A stretch of DNA of 30,745 nucleotides. Origin: Micavibrio aeruginosavorus. GTDB lineage: Bacteria > Pseudomonadota > Alphaproteobacteria > UBA9219. The translations under genes and the position numbers were made by a program. Of the stretch, positions 1 to 7,437 are shown piece by piece (the stretch's first letter is position 1; every line of letters starts with the position of its first letter). The stretch spans positions 1-30,745 of the forward strand of contig DYNT01000002.1 in NCBI GenBank assembly GCA_020720905.1. Direction: 5' to 3'. Below the pieces are notes generated by a model. That model saw nothing but the letters and a program-made list of their open reading frames with translations. It made no database searches and had not been told where the DNA came from.

Positions 1-71
1 GCCACGCTAAGAAGCTCGCGCAGCTCATCTTGCCGCGAGAGTACGCGGTCATAGGTTTGGACGAGGGACAT
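1..71 (-). CDS. prfA: Peptide chain release factor 1, N-terminal fragment (partial)
   Basis: The reading frame starts at an ATG (complement of 69-71) and runs off the left edge, so only about 23 residues are visible. They read as a short helix with the pattern YDRVLSRQDELRELLS, which resembles the N-terminal helix of alphaproteobacterial release factor 1. That protein releases finished peptides at UAA and UAG stop codons. It starts 3 bp after the ispG stop, so the two are very likely cotranscribed. In many alphaproteobacteria hisS lies between ispG and prfA; here it is absent. The call rests on a short match plus gene context. Confidence 0.65.
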   Translation of the reverse strand, partial: MSLVQTYDRVLSRQDELRELLSV

Positions 72-74
72 GCC

Positions 75-1199
75 TTATTTCTTTTCTTCCTCAATCTCGG
101 CTACACGCGCTTCGACAAGCGATGCGATATGTTCAACAACATCGCCGTCTTTCAGGCGATGATCGGCAACGCCCTTGATGTAAATCTGGTGTGTGTTGTT
201 GCCGCCGCCTGTGATGCCGATATCGGTGTACATGGCCTCACCAGGGCCGTTCACGACGCAGCCGATGACGGAAACGGTGAGCGGCGTTGTGATATGCGCC
301 AGACGTTCTTCAAGAAGTTGAACGGTTTTGATCACGTCATAGCGTCTGCGTGCGCACGTGGGGCAGGACACGATGGTGATGCCGCGTGAGCGCAACCCCA
401 TGGATTTAAGGATTTCATATCCAACGCGTACTTCCTCTTCCGGTTCGGCGGAAAGCGAAACGCGAATTGTGTCGCCAATGCCTTCGGCTAATAAGAGCCC
501 CATGCCGATAGAGCTTTTAACCGTGCCCGTGCGAAGGCCTCCCGCTTCGGTCACTCCGACGTGCAAGGGATAATCGCACGCGGCGGCAATCCCGCGATAG
601 GCCGCGACGGCCAGAAAAACATCTGAGGCTTTGACGCTGATTTTGAAGTTGAAGAAGTCGTGATTTTCCAGAATGCGGGCGTGCGCCATTGCGCTTTCGA
701 CCATTGCTTCGGGGCAAGGCTCGCCGTATTTTTCAAGCAGCTCTTGTTCCAACGAGCCAGCGTTGACGCCGATGCGGATTGAGCAGTTGTGGTCTTTGGC
801 GGCTTTGACAATTTCGGCCACGCGATCCGCCGCGCCGATATTGCCCGGATTGATGCGAAGGCACGCTGCGCCCGCCTGCGCGGCTTCGATCCCGCGCTTG
901 TAGTGAAAATGGATATCGGCCACGACGGGAACAGAAACGGCCTGCACAATTTCTTTCAGCGCGGCGGTGGATTCTTCATCGGGGCAAGAGCATCGCACGA
1001 TATCGACGCCCACGGCCTCCATGCGCTTGATTTGCTCAATCGTCGCCTTGGCATCAGAGGTCAGCGTGTTGGTCATGGACTGAACCGTGATGGGCGCATC
1101 GCCCCCCACGGGCACGTTGCCGACCATAATTTGGCGGGTTTTGCGACGCGCAATTTTTTTCCACGGGCGATGGGCGTTGATGTCGTTAAGTTGATCCAT
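75..1199 (-). CDS. ispG: 4-hydroxy-3-methylbut-2-en-1-yl diphosphate synthase (IspG/GcpE)
   Basis: IspG converts methylerythritol cyclodiphosphate to HMBPP in the non-mevalonate isoprenoid pathway, using a [4Fe-4S] cluster in the cytoplasm. The 374-residue product is the usual length of the short bacterial form. The N-terminal TIM-barrel part shows VQSMTNT and the VADIHFHY motif. The C-terminal part carries the cluster ligands: SCPTCAR gives two cysteines and GCVVNGPGEA gives the third cysteine with the conserved NGPGEA stretch. A strong Shine-Dalgarno (AAGGAAGG) precedes the ATG. The gene lies 15 bp after the RodZ-like gene and 3 bp before prfA, so it is internal to a minus-strand operon. 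Nothing looks damaged. Confidence 0.97.
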   Translation of the reverse strand: MDQLNDINAHRPWKKIARRKTRQIMVGNVPVGGDAPITVQSMTNTLTSDAKATIEQIKRMEAVGVDIVRCSCPDEESTAALKEIVQAVSVPVVADIHFHYKRGIEAAQAGAACLRINPGNIGAADRVAEIVKAAKDHNCSIRIGVNAGSLEQELLEKYGEPCPEAMVESAMAHARILENHDFFNFKISVKASDVFLAVAAYRGIAAACDYPLHVGVTEAGGLRTGTVKSSIGMGLLLAEGIGDTIRVSLSAEPEEEVRVGYEILKSMGLRSRGITIVSCPTCARRRYDVIKTVQLLEERLAHITTPLTVSVIGCVVNGPGEAMYTDIGITGGGNNTHQIYIKGVADHRLKDGDVVEHIASLVEARVAEIEEEKK

Positions 1200-1214
1200 A
1201 AGAGCCTTCCTTGT

Positions 1215-2306
1215 TTATTCTTGATTGGCTTGCGGTGTTTCTGATTTTGTTAAACGTGCTTTAAGTTTGTCTGTATCTAGGGGAACGGCGCGAATAACCC
1301 TCCCCATAGAGCGCAGCTTGGGCAGGTCTGTGCCCCCTGCTGAAAGAACGATGCCCTCTGCGTTGCCTGTTGTAAGGTTAAGCCCCTTGCCTGTGGGAAC
1401 GGTGTAGGTCTCGCCCGCTTTCATCGTGCGGTCAAAGACGGTCACGCCTTTGCTATCTGTGACCAGAACCCAGCTTTCTTTATCAGCGCGAAGGGTCAAC
1501 GGCGCTTTGCCCGCATCGTCGCTTTTGACGACAGGCGGTGCGGGGAGCGGGGCGACTTTGTTGACGATGGGCTCTTTTTTATTTTTCTCTGATTCCGTTT
1601 TTTTCAAAGGTGGCGCTGCGGGCGTGATTTCTGTCGCAGGGGGGGCTGCTTTTTCAACAGGCTTATTTTTTTCTTCCGCTTTTGTTTCGTTGGGCTGAAT
1701 GACGATAGGGGCGATCTCTTGTAAAGGAGAAGCTTCGTCGGTCGCTTGAAGCGGCGTGGCTTCTTGAGGCGTTATTTCTTGCGTTATTTTGGGGAGAGGG
1801 AGGGGTTGTTCAACCACCGCTTTGTCAGGCGTCGAAAGACCATACCAAAGGCCATAGATAAGCAAAGATGCCAACGCCGCGCCAAGAAGAAGCGCCATCG
1901 TCGGCGTTTGTCCTTCTGCCATGGGTTGCGGCATGGACAGTTGCGGCTTGCGCCGCCTCCCTGCCATTTCACGGCGGTATTGATCGATCGCTCCGCGCCC
2001 ATCAAGGCCAAGGTAAAGCGCATAGGTTCGCAAAAAGCCGATGACATAGGCATCGGCCGGTAAGGCTTCGTATTGGCTGTTTTCAAGGGCGTAGATATAG
2101 GAAGGGCGGATGCGCAAATAGTCTGAGATTGATTCGATGTCTTCATCACGATGTTCGCGCACGCGCCGAAGAATGTCGCCAATCCTTTGCCCGTCACCAG
2201 CCATCGCATGGCTGCTGGATGGGGAAGGCATCATGGATGGCGCCTCTTGCTGGGGCGGAGCCGCTTGGGGCGTAGCGGTGCGGTTTGTTTGTCGTTTCGA
2301 AGCCAT
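1215..2306 (-). CDS. RodZ-like helix-turn-helix / DUF4115 membrane protein
   Basis: Three parts are visible. A cytoplasmic helix-turn-helix domain of the RodZ/HTH_25 type lies at about residues 40-110 (IGDILRRVREHRDEDIESIS, then YVIGFLRTYALYLGLD). A single membrane segment follows near residues 140-160. A long Pro/Glu/Lys-rich linker then leads to a C-terminal DUF4115 beta domain (LRADKESWVLVTDSKG, with MKAGETYTVP after it). RodZ links MreB to the membrane in rod-shaped cells, and this architecture just upstream of ispG is common in alphaproteobacteria. I chose the ATG at 2306; an in-frame TTG at 2318 would add four residues, and neither has a clear ribosome site. Whether it acts in cell shape or as a regulator cannot be told from the sequence. 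Confidence 0.85.
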   Translation of the reverse strand: MASKRQTNRTATPQAAPPQQEAPSMMPSPSSSHAMAGDGQRIGDILRRVREHRDEDIESISDYLRIRPSYIYALENSQYEALPADAYVIGFLRTYALYLGLDGRGAIDQYRREMAGRRRKPQLSMPQPMAEGQTPTMALLLGAALASLLIYGLWYGLSTPDKAVVEQPLPLPKITQEITPQEATPLQATDEASPLQEIAPIVIQPNETKAEEKNKPVEKAAPPATEITPAAPPLKKTESEKNKKEPIVNKVAPLPAPPVVKSDDAGKAPLTLRADKESWVLVTDSKGVTVFDRTMKAGETYTVPTGKGLNLTTGNAEGIVLSAGGTDLPKLRSMGRVIRAVPLDTDKLKARLTKSETPQANQE

Positions 2307-2372
2307 AAGCTGTTTCAAAGTACGTTGTTATGAGGAAACGGGAGTATAAGACATTTTTTGCCAAGACAACAG

Positions 2373-3176
2373 TTATCCTTGCATTATTTTTTGCCCACGC
2401 CGCGCTGATAAAAGGCCAAAGGCGACAAAGCCAAACCAAACAGCGGCCTGAAACGGGGGATAAGGCGTGGCTATCAGGAAAATAATGGCCACGGGAATTT
2501 TAGCGGCAGAAGCAAGGCGTATGGCATCAGGCAGCGCGGGGCGTAATTTAAAGAGCGGCGCAACAATCAAAATAAGAAGAGCCCCTAAAAAAGCCGTGAA
2601 CAGATGGGTTATGAAAAGAAGTCCCGACAACGTAAGGGAAGAAAGAGGTAAAAAGAATGCTTTTATTCTTTCCCCAACGGCGACCCATTTTTCATGAGTC
2701 ATGGTCACTTTTTGTGCTGGATCAAAAGCGCTTATGTCGAGGGTCTTTTGTTCAAGATTATAAAGGGCAAAATGACTTTTTCCCGCGATAAAAAAGATTT
2801 TCTCTTTTGCCATTTTCTCTTCCAAGGCAGCGGCGTTCGTCATGTCAATAGTGGGATCAATGAGAAGGAGAAAAGGCCCGCTAGATTCTTTTTCAAGAAG
2901 GGTAAATGTTTGAGGCGTTTCTCCTTTGACGGTTAGAATCCCGTTTTCAAGCGTGACTTCGGGGAAGCTTTGAAAAAGAGCGATTGTTTCTTCAAGCAGG
3001 GGGCGCATAGCGGGCAGAAAGATAAAGTTGATTTGAAGCGCACCGATAAGCGTTGCGACCACAATAAAACCAAAGCCCCATCCTTTTCCGGAAAGAAGGA
3101 GCCTTTGATAAAAGCCAGAGGAATAGAACGTCTGGGGAAGGTCTTTAAGAAAAGAAACCAGAGAAGCCAGAAACAT
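2373..3176 (-). CDS. DUF1189 family integral membrane protein
   Basis: This 267-residue protein matches the DUF1189 pattern as I recall it. It has a short amphipathic N-terminus (SFLKDLPQTFYSSGFYQRLL), a membrane helix at about residues 33-55, a central soluble domain of about 130 residues, and two or three C-terminal membrane helices after about residue 190. The central domain reads as an extracytoplasmic sensor-like fold (FPEVTLENGILTVKG), and the family's function is unknown. It sits 48 bp after dapF and 66 bp before the RodZ-like start, in the same direction, which suggests one operon with cell-envelope genes. It ends with a basic tail. I see no catalytic motif. Confidence 0.7.
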   Translation of the reverse strand: MFLASLVSFLKDLPQTFYSSGFYQRLLLSGKGWGFGFIVVATLIGALQINFIFLPAMRPLLEETIALFQSFPEVTLENGILTVKGETPQTFTLLEKESSGPFLLLIDPTIDMTNAAALEEKMAKEKIFFIAGKSHFALYNLEQKTLDISAFDPAQKVTMTHEKWVAVGERIKAFFLPLSSLTLSGLLFITHLFTAFLGALLILIVAPLFKLRPALPDAIRLASAAKIPVAIIFLIATPYPPFQAAVWFGFVAFGLLSARRGQKIMQG

Positions 3177-3224
3177 TATCGTTTTTCCGTTTTTGAAGGT
3201 ACGCCTTCAGGGGGCGTTCCATGG

Positions 3225-4046
3225 TTATAGAAAAAGCGTGCCTTGAAAGCTAAGCGCTGTTGGCCCGATGAGGATAACATGCCCATCGGCTTCGCGCCAT
3301 TCAATCGTGAGGCTACCGCCGTCCAGCAAAACTTCGGCCTTGCGTTCGCTCAGGCCGCGCCTTACCGCCGCCACAAGCGTCGCGCAGGCGCCTGAGCCGC
3401 AGGCTTCGGTGATGCCTGTGCCGCGCTCCCATACCCGCATACGAATGGTTTTCGGGGTAAGGATTTGTGCAAACTCGATGTTGCAGCGTTCGGGGAAGAG
3501 GGGATGATGCTCTAGCTTGGGGCCGATGGTGGTTAAGGGGACGGTCATAACATTGGGAACAAAAAAGACGGCATGAGGATTGCCCATGCTCACGCAGCAG
3601 GCGGGGGGGACATCGTACCCTGTCATGGGGACGCGGAGCGTGTCGCTCACCTCGGCCAAGGGAATTTCACTGGGCAAAAGGCGCGGCTGTCCAAAATCAA
3701 CCGCGATCAGGCCTTCGCTTTTCTGCCAGACCTTAAGCAGGCCTGCGATGGTTTGAATAACGCCATCGGTGCGCCCTGTTTCTTTGAACAATAGATGTGC
3801 CACGCAGCGCGTCGCGTTGCCGCACGCGCCAGCGGTTGAGCCATCGGCGTTATACATGTGCATAAAGAGATCGGCCAAAGGGTCTTTGGGCGGGGCAAGG
3901 ACGATCAGTTGGTCATAACCCACGCCGCGATGACGATCAGCCACGCGCAAGCAAAAGGCGGTGTCGGGCAAAAACCCATCGGTGCGCCCGTCGATAATCA
4001 CGAAGTCGTTGCCAAGGCCGTGCATTTTAATAAAAGCGTGGGGCAT
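3225..4046 (-). CDS. dapF: Diaminopimelate epimerase
   Basis: DapF interconverts LL- and meso-diaminopimelate, the last step before meso-DAP is used for peptidoglycan or decarboxylated to lysine by LysA, which is also in this window. The 273-residue length is normal. The start (KMHGLGNDFVIID) and both catalytic cysteine motifs are intact: GACGNATRC in the first half and TEACGSGACATLVAA in the second, which supply the two-base mechanism. A good Shine-Dalgarno (AAAGGA) precedes the ATG. It appears to be the first protein gene of the minus-strand operon dapF-DUF1189-rodZ-ispG-prfA, with a 6S-like RNA gene upstream on the same strand. Confidence 0.97.
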   Translation of the reverse strand: MPHAFIKMHGLGNDFVIIDGRTDGFLPDTAFCLRVADRHRGVGYDQLIVLAPPKDPLADLFMHMYNADGSTAGACGNATRCVAHLLFKETGRTDGVIQTIAGLLKVWQKSEGLIAVDFGQPRLLPSEIPLAEVSDTLRVPMTGYDVPPACCVSMGNPHAVFFVPNVMTVPLTTIGPKLEHHPLFPERCNIEFAQILTPKTIRMRVWERGTGITEACGSGACATLVAAVRRGLSERKAEVLLDGGSLTIEWREADGHVILIGPTALSFQGTLFL

Positions 4047-4130
4047 TCTGTCAGTCCTTTATAAAGGCGGGACATGGTTTCCTAAGAAAATAGGGCGCGG
4101 ACGAGCGCAAAACAATCCATAAATTCCAGA

Positions 4131-4300
4131 AAAGAGGAAGGCCCCGCCTTGGCCGGTGTCATGCAATCCTCCGTGGCCTGCAGTTTGCAGGTGGGTGCCA
4201 TGTATCTAAAGCCACGGCTTTAGTCAGAGACAGCTCCCGGAGGGATATCATTAGGGCCCCGGGGATTTTGATGCTGTCGCGCCACGCAGAAACCTTCCAC
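4131..4300 (-). ncRNA. ssrS: Candidate 6S RNA (RNA polymerase-binding regulatory RNA)
   Basis: The minus strand can fold into a long rod of about 170 nt. The ends pair (GGAAGG at 4298-4293 with CCUUCC at 4141-4136), and the CCUUCC is followed by UCUUUU. Nearer the centre are CCGUGGC with GCCACGG, a CCUGCA-GUU-UGCAGG hairpin, and the run GGCACCCACCUG, which resembles the 3' half of 6S RNA in other proteobacteria. The stretch AUCCCCGGGGCC with CCGGGAGCUGUC resembles the 5' half. A TATAGT -10 box lies at the right distance upstream. 6S RNA mimics an open promoter and holds the sigma-70 holoenzyme in stationary phase. The usual neighbours zapA and ygfA are not here. The name rests on recalled motifs; the folding is seen directly. 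Confidence 0.6.
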
Positions 4301-4305
4301 CAAGA

Positions 4306-4311
4306 ACTATA
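4306..4311 (-). promoter_or_regulatory. -10 element of the candidate 6S RNA promoter
   Basis: On the minus strand TATAGT is preceded by TGCAG and lies about 6 nt before the point where the paired RNA would begin (near 4300). No good -35 box is seen 17 nt upstream, so this would be a weak or atypical sigma-70 promoter. Confidence 0.4.
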
Positions 4312-4406
4312 CTGCAAAAAGCGAAGGAAAGGGAGTCTTTTCGGTGTGGGGTTATGGATGCAGAGAAACCTTGCAGTTTCCCTCTTTTCCCTGCAAAACG
4401 GTGACT

Positions 4407-5225
4407 ATGAAACAACCGTTATCGACGATGGAGGCCTTGGTTTGGCAGGTTGAAGCAGGCGCTGATGAGGCGCTTTGTAGCGAGGCTGGTCTTGACCAAT
4501 GGAAAGGCCGTTCCACAACCGTTCCAATAGGGGGCGATGCCCCTGCTGCTCCATCTTTGCCTTCATTGTCCCTTGTTTCCCAGCCTGTTAAGCCCCTTGC
4601 TGTTGCACAGATGTGTGCCAGTCCTTTGGCCGAACCTTTGGCGGCGAGGACGCTTGATGAGCTTAAAGCGGCGTTGTTGGCGTTTGATGGCTGCAGCCTT
4701 AAGGCCACGGCGATGAACCTTGTTTTTGCGACGGGGAATCCAAAAGCCAAAATTATGATTGTGGGCGATGTGCCTGCCGAGGACGAAGACCGTCAAGGGG
4801 TGACGTTTGTTGGCGAGAGTGGCCGGTTGCTTGATAAAATGTTGGCCGCCATAGGCCTTGACCGCGATGCCGTTTATTTGACTAATCTTGTTTTTTGGCG
4901 CCCCCCTGGCAATCGATCCCCCAGTGAGGTTGAGGTCGAAGCTTGCTTGCCGTTTGCCGAGAAGCATATTTATTTGGTTCAGCCCCAAATCCTTGTCGTG
5001 TTGGGGCAGCTTGCAACCAAAACCCTTTTGCGAACCAAAGAACCTTTTTCTAAAAAACGCGGTCAATGGACAGAGTACAGCCCTTGCCTTGGCGCCCCCG
5101 TGAAAGAGACAATTCGCTGTTTGCCCTTTTATCATCCCTCTTATTTATTGCGCCAACCATCAGCCAAAAGACAGGCCTGGGTTGATTTGTTGCGTCTTAA
5201 GCAAGAAATTAACGATACTATCTGA
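4407..5225 (+). CDS. Uracil-DNA glycosylase, family 4-like
   Basis: The C-terminal 180 residues form a UDG-superfamily domain of the family 4 (TIGR00758) type, which removes uracil from DNA before base-excision repair. Visible motifs are LVFATGNPKAKIMIVGD, then RQGVTFVGESGRLLDKML, YLTNLVFWRPPGNRSP, EACLPF and the second active-site motif HPSYLLR near residue 242. The first active-site motif reads GDVPAEDED where the family usually has GEAPG. The N-terminal 90 residues are low-complexity. Cysteines that could hold an iron-sulfur cluster are present at DGCSLK, EACLPF and CLGAP. I chose the ATG at 4407, which begins MKQPLSTMEALVWQ; an upstream ATG at 4344 would add 21 residues of unlikely sequence. 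Confidence 0.87.
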   Translation: MKQPLSTMEALVWQVEAGADEALCSEAGLDQWKGRSTTVPIGGDAPAAPSLPSLSLVSQPVKPLAVAQMCASPLAEPLAARTLDELKAALLAFDGCSLKATAMNLVFATGNPKAKIMIVGDVPAEDEDRQGVTFVGESGRLLDKMLAAIGLDRDAVYLTNLVFWRPPGNRSPSEVEVEACLPFAEKHIYLVQPQILVVLGQLATKTLLRTKEPFSKKRGQWTEYSPCLGAPVKETIRCLPFYHPSYLLRQPSAKRQAWVDLLRLKQEINDTI

Positions 5226-5313
5226 TTGAATTGCCGCGAATTAACAATGATTAAGGTGAAAATAATAGATAAAGCTTGCTAGGACAATAATAAGCGTCTA
5301 GTACGGCGACAAT

Positions 5314-7182
5314 ATGATGATACCAAAAACTTTGGGTCGGGGTCTTGCAACCAGCGCACAACTAGCTCTTGTTGCTTTTTTAAGTATAGGCCTGACCACA
5401 ACTACTCATGACAGTGTTGCGAGTACTTTGTCTTCTGTGAAGACAAGGGCGATTGTTGCTGCCCCATCCAAAGAAGATAGTTTGGCAGCAGAAAAAACGG
5501 AGCGCCTTGATAAGGCGATGGGGGCGCTTTCTAAAAGGGATGCGGCCTTGTATCGCCTCCTTTTTGCAGCGCAAAGACGTAGCGCATGGAGCGCGGCGGA
5601 TGACTTAGCCAAACAAATCACAGATAAGCGCCTTATAGGCGCGGTCTTGGCTGACCGTTTTGAAAAACGGGGTGCAAGCGGGGCAGAGTTGGCGGCGTGG
5701 CTGCAAGTTTATGCGGCGCTGCCTCAGGCGGGAGCTTTTTATGCCAAGGCTAAAAAGGCGGGGCTATCTTCCTTGACCGCACCGAAAGCAGCGGATGCAT
5801 GGCGGCATGGCGGCGAAATCGATGGCGCGGCAAATTTTGCACCTGATTTAGTGGGCAAAAATACGGCAGCTCATGCCCCTACCAATAGTTTAGCGCGTGC
5901 TATCCAGCGGGCTCTTCGTAAGGGGGATCCTTGGACGGCGCGGAATCTGCTCCTTGAGGCTCAAAATCACAAGAAACTAGAGGGAACCTTTGCCCATGAC
6001 GCGCAGGCTGTTGTCGGTGCCGCTTTTTTCAGGCTAGGCGAACGTGACCAAGCAACGGCCTTAACGGGCGCGGCAGCGGGGGCCAATCAGCCCCTTGGCC
6101 TTTGGATTAGGGGGCTGATCGCTTGGGAAAAGAATGATGCACAGACGGCGCGGTTGATGTTTTCGCGTTTAGCCGAGCATCCCGCCTTGACTGACGGCAA
6201 TCGCGCTGCTGCTCATTTTTGGGCGTATCGTTCTGAAAAAGCTCAAGGGAGTGGCGTAGCCGCTCAGCGCCATCTTGAAGAAGCGGCACGTGTGCCGCGC
6301 AGTTTTTATGGCCTGTTGGCCGCGCAGCTTTTGGGGCGCAGCCCTGTGGCGATTTTAAGCAAGGAGCATCAGGAGGCTTCCGTTTGGGATGCTTCTGCTC
6401 GTGCGATTTTGTTGGAGCGTGAAGCGGGGTGGCGGGCTCTTGCTCTTGTGCAGGTGGGGCAGCTTGCCCTTGCTGAGGCCGAGCTTCGCCGTCTCAACCC
6501 GCAAAATGATCCGGATACGCAACAAGCCATGATGGCTTTGGCTCGCTATGTGCCTATGCCTGCGTTGGCGCTGAAGCTGGCACAGTTGTCTCGTGACCGT
6601 GGTTTTGATCTGGCTCTTTATCCTCTTTTGCCGTGGCAACCCAAGGAAGGGTATCAGGTTGATCGTGCTTTGATGTTTGCGTTGGCGCGGCATGAATCGC
6701 TGTTTGACCCAACGGCGACAAGCGCAAGCGGCGCACAGGGCTTGATGCAAATCATGCCTGCAACGGCGCGTGTTATGGCCGATAATGAAGAGGACGTTCG
6801 CGCCATTGCCCAGCAAGACAAGCTGTTTGATCCTGCCTATAACATTGCTTTAGGACAAAAGTATGTGCAGCATTTGGCGGCCATGCCCCAGATTGGGAAT
6901 AATTTGATCCTTCTTCTGGCAGCCTATAATGGGGGGCCAGCTAAGGCCATCAATTTGGCTTCAGGAAAAAATGGAGCGGATCCGCTTTTGTTTCTTGAGA
7001 GTATGCCAGTTCGTGAGACGCGCAACTATGTCGCTCGCGTTCTGCCTCATTACTGGGCTTACCGCGCCCGCTTGGGCAAATCTCTGTCTTCTTTGAAGCA
7101 AATGGCGGAAGGGCGCTGGCCGACGGTTTCTTTGACGGAAGAGCTAGGGGCTTTGCGTGTTGCCGAAGCTGCTGCGCGATAA
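5314..7182 (+). CDS. Soluble-type lytic murein transglycosylase (Slt70-like)
   Basis: This enzyme would cleave the MurNAc-GlcNAc bond of peptidoglycan in the periplasm, leaving 1,6-anhydro ends. The 622-residue protein starts with a signal peptide (residues 1 to about 35). A long alpha-superhelical region of TPR-like repeats follows, and then the SLT catalytic domain from about residue 440. The catalytic glutamate lies in ARHESLFDP near residue 460, followed by GAQGLMQIMPATAR and LAAYNGGP, all typical of family 1 lytic transglycosylases. It lies 88 bp after the glycosylase gene and probably has its own promoter. Two adjacent ATG codons compete as the start. Alphaproteobacterial Slt proteins have this length and layout. 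Confidence 0.95.
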   Translation: MMIPKTLGRGLATSAQLALVAFLSIGLTTTTHDSVASTLSSVKTRAIVAAPSKEDSLAAEKTERLDKAMGALSKRDAALYRLLFAAQRRSAWSAADDLAKQITDKRLIGAVLADRFEKRGASGAELAAWLQVYAALPQAGAFYAKAKKAGLSSLTAPKAADAWRHGGEIDGAANFAPDLVGKNTAAHAPTNSLARAIQRALRKGDPWTARNLLLEAQNHKKLEGTFAHDAQAVVGAAFFRLGERDQATALTGAAAGANQPLGLWIRGLIAWEKNDAQTARLMFSRLAEHPALTDGNRAAAHFWAYRSEKAQGSGVAAQRHLEEAARVPRSFYGLLAAQLLGRSPVAILSKEHQEASVWDASARAILLEREAGWRALALVQVGQLALAEAELRRLNPQNDPDTQQAMMALARYVPMPALALKLAQLSRDRGFDLALYPLLPWQPKEGYQVDRALMFALARHESLFDPTATSASGAQGLMQIMPATARVMADNEEDVRAIAQQDKLFDPAYNIALGQKYVQHLAAMPQIGNNLILLLAAYNGGPAKAINLASGKNGADPLLFLESMPVRETRNYVARVLPHYWAYRARLGKSLSSLKQMAEGRWPTVSLTEELGALRVAEAAAR

Positions 7183-7233
7183 TTTTTGCTTCGGTTTTGT
7201 TCTTTTTTCTCGTTTCCCCGCTTCCTAATCTGC

Positions 7234-7239
7234 TATAAC
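7234..7239 (+). promoter_or_regulatory. -10 element of the ffs promoter
   Basis: TATAAC precedes the first base of the SRP RNA stem by 7 bases, the normal distance from a -10 box to a start site. The -35 region is not clear. Confidence 0.5.
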
Positions 7240-7246
7240 CCATTTC

Positions 7247-7343
7247 GGGAGGTTGGCGGTGGACGGATCCCGTGCTAACTCGGTCAGGGTCGAAAGGCAG
7301 CAGCCGTACCATGTTTTGATCTGGGTCATTGTCCAGCCTCCCA
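7247..7343 (+). ncRNA. ffs: Signal recognition particle RNA, small (4.5S) type
   Basis: The SRP RNA binds Ffh and helps target membrane proteins to the Sec translocon. The ends pair as GGGAGG (7247-7252) with CCTCCC (7337-7342). The conserved apical hairpin at 7282-7305 reads GGTCAGG, a GAAA loop, and AGGCAGCAGCC, which contains the M-domain binding asymmetric loop. The length of about 97 nt fits the 4.5S class. A TATAAC -10 box lies at 7234-7239, 8 nt before the first G. The gene sits just upstream of dnaX, a common alphaproteobacterial arrangement. Confidence 0.95.
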
Positions 7344-7350
7344 CTATAAG

Positions 7351-7437
7351 CATTCAGGAGTTAGGATTCAGGATTTAGGGAAATAGGCAATGTATCGCTT
7401 TCCCGAATCCCGAATGCCGAATCCTTAATGCCGAATG
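7351..7437 (+). repeat. Imperfect inverted repeat between ffs and dnaX
   Basis: Two purine/pyrimidine-biased arms, about 7351-7381 and 7401-7437, pair imperfectly across a 19-nt loop. Each arm is built from variants of a short GGATTC/GAATCC-type unit (CATTC, GGATTC and GGATTT on the left; GAATCC, GAATG, GAATCC and GAATG on the right). It resembles a small palindromic repeat element rather than a terminator, since no T run follows. Its right arm includes the ATG usually read as the dnaX start. Confidence 0.6.

Noticed and set aside
5238..5251. TTAA-N6-TTAA before the lytic transglycosylase as a CtrA site
   Set aside because: The half-site spacing is 6 rather than the required 7 bp.
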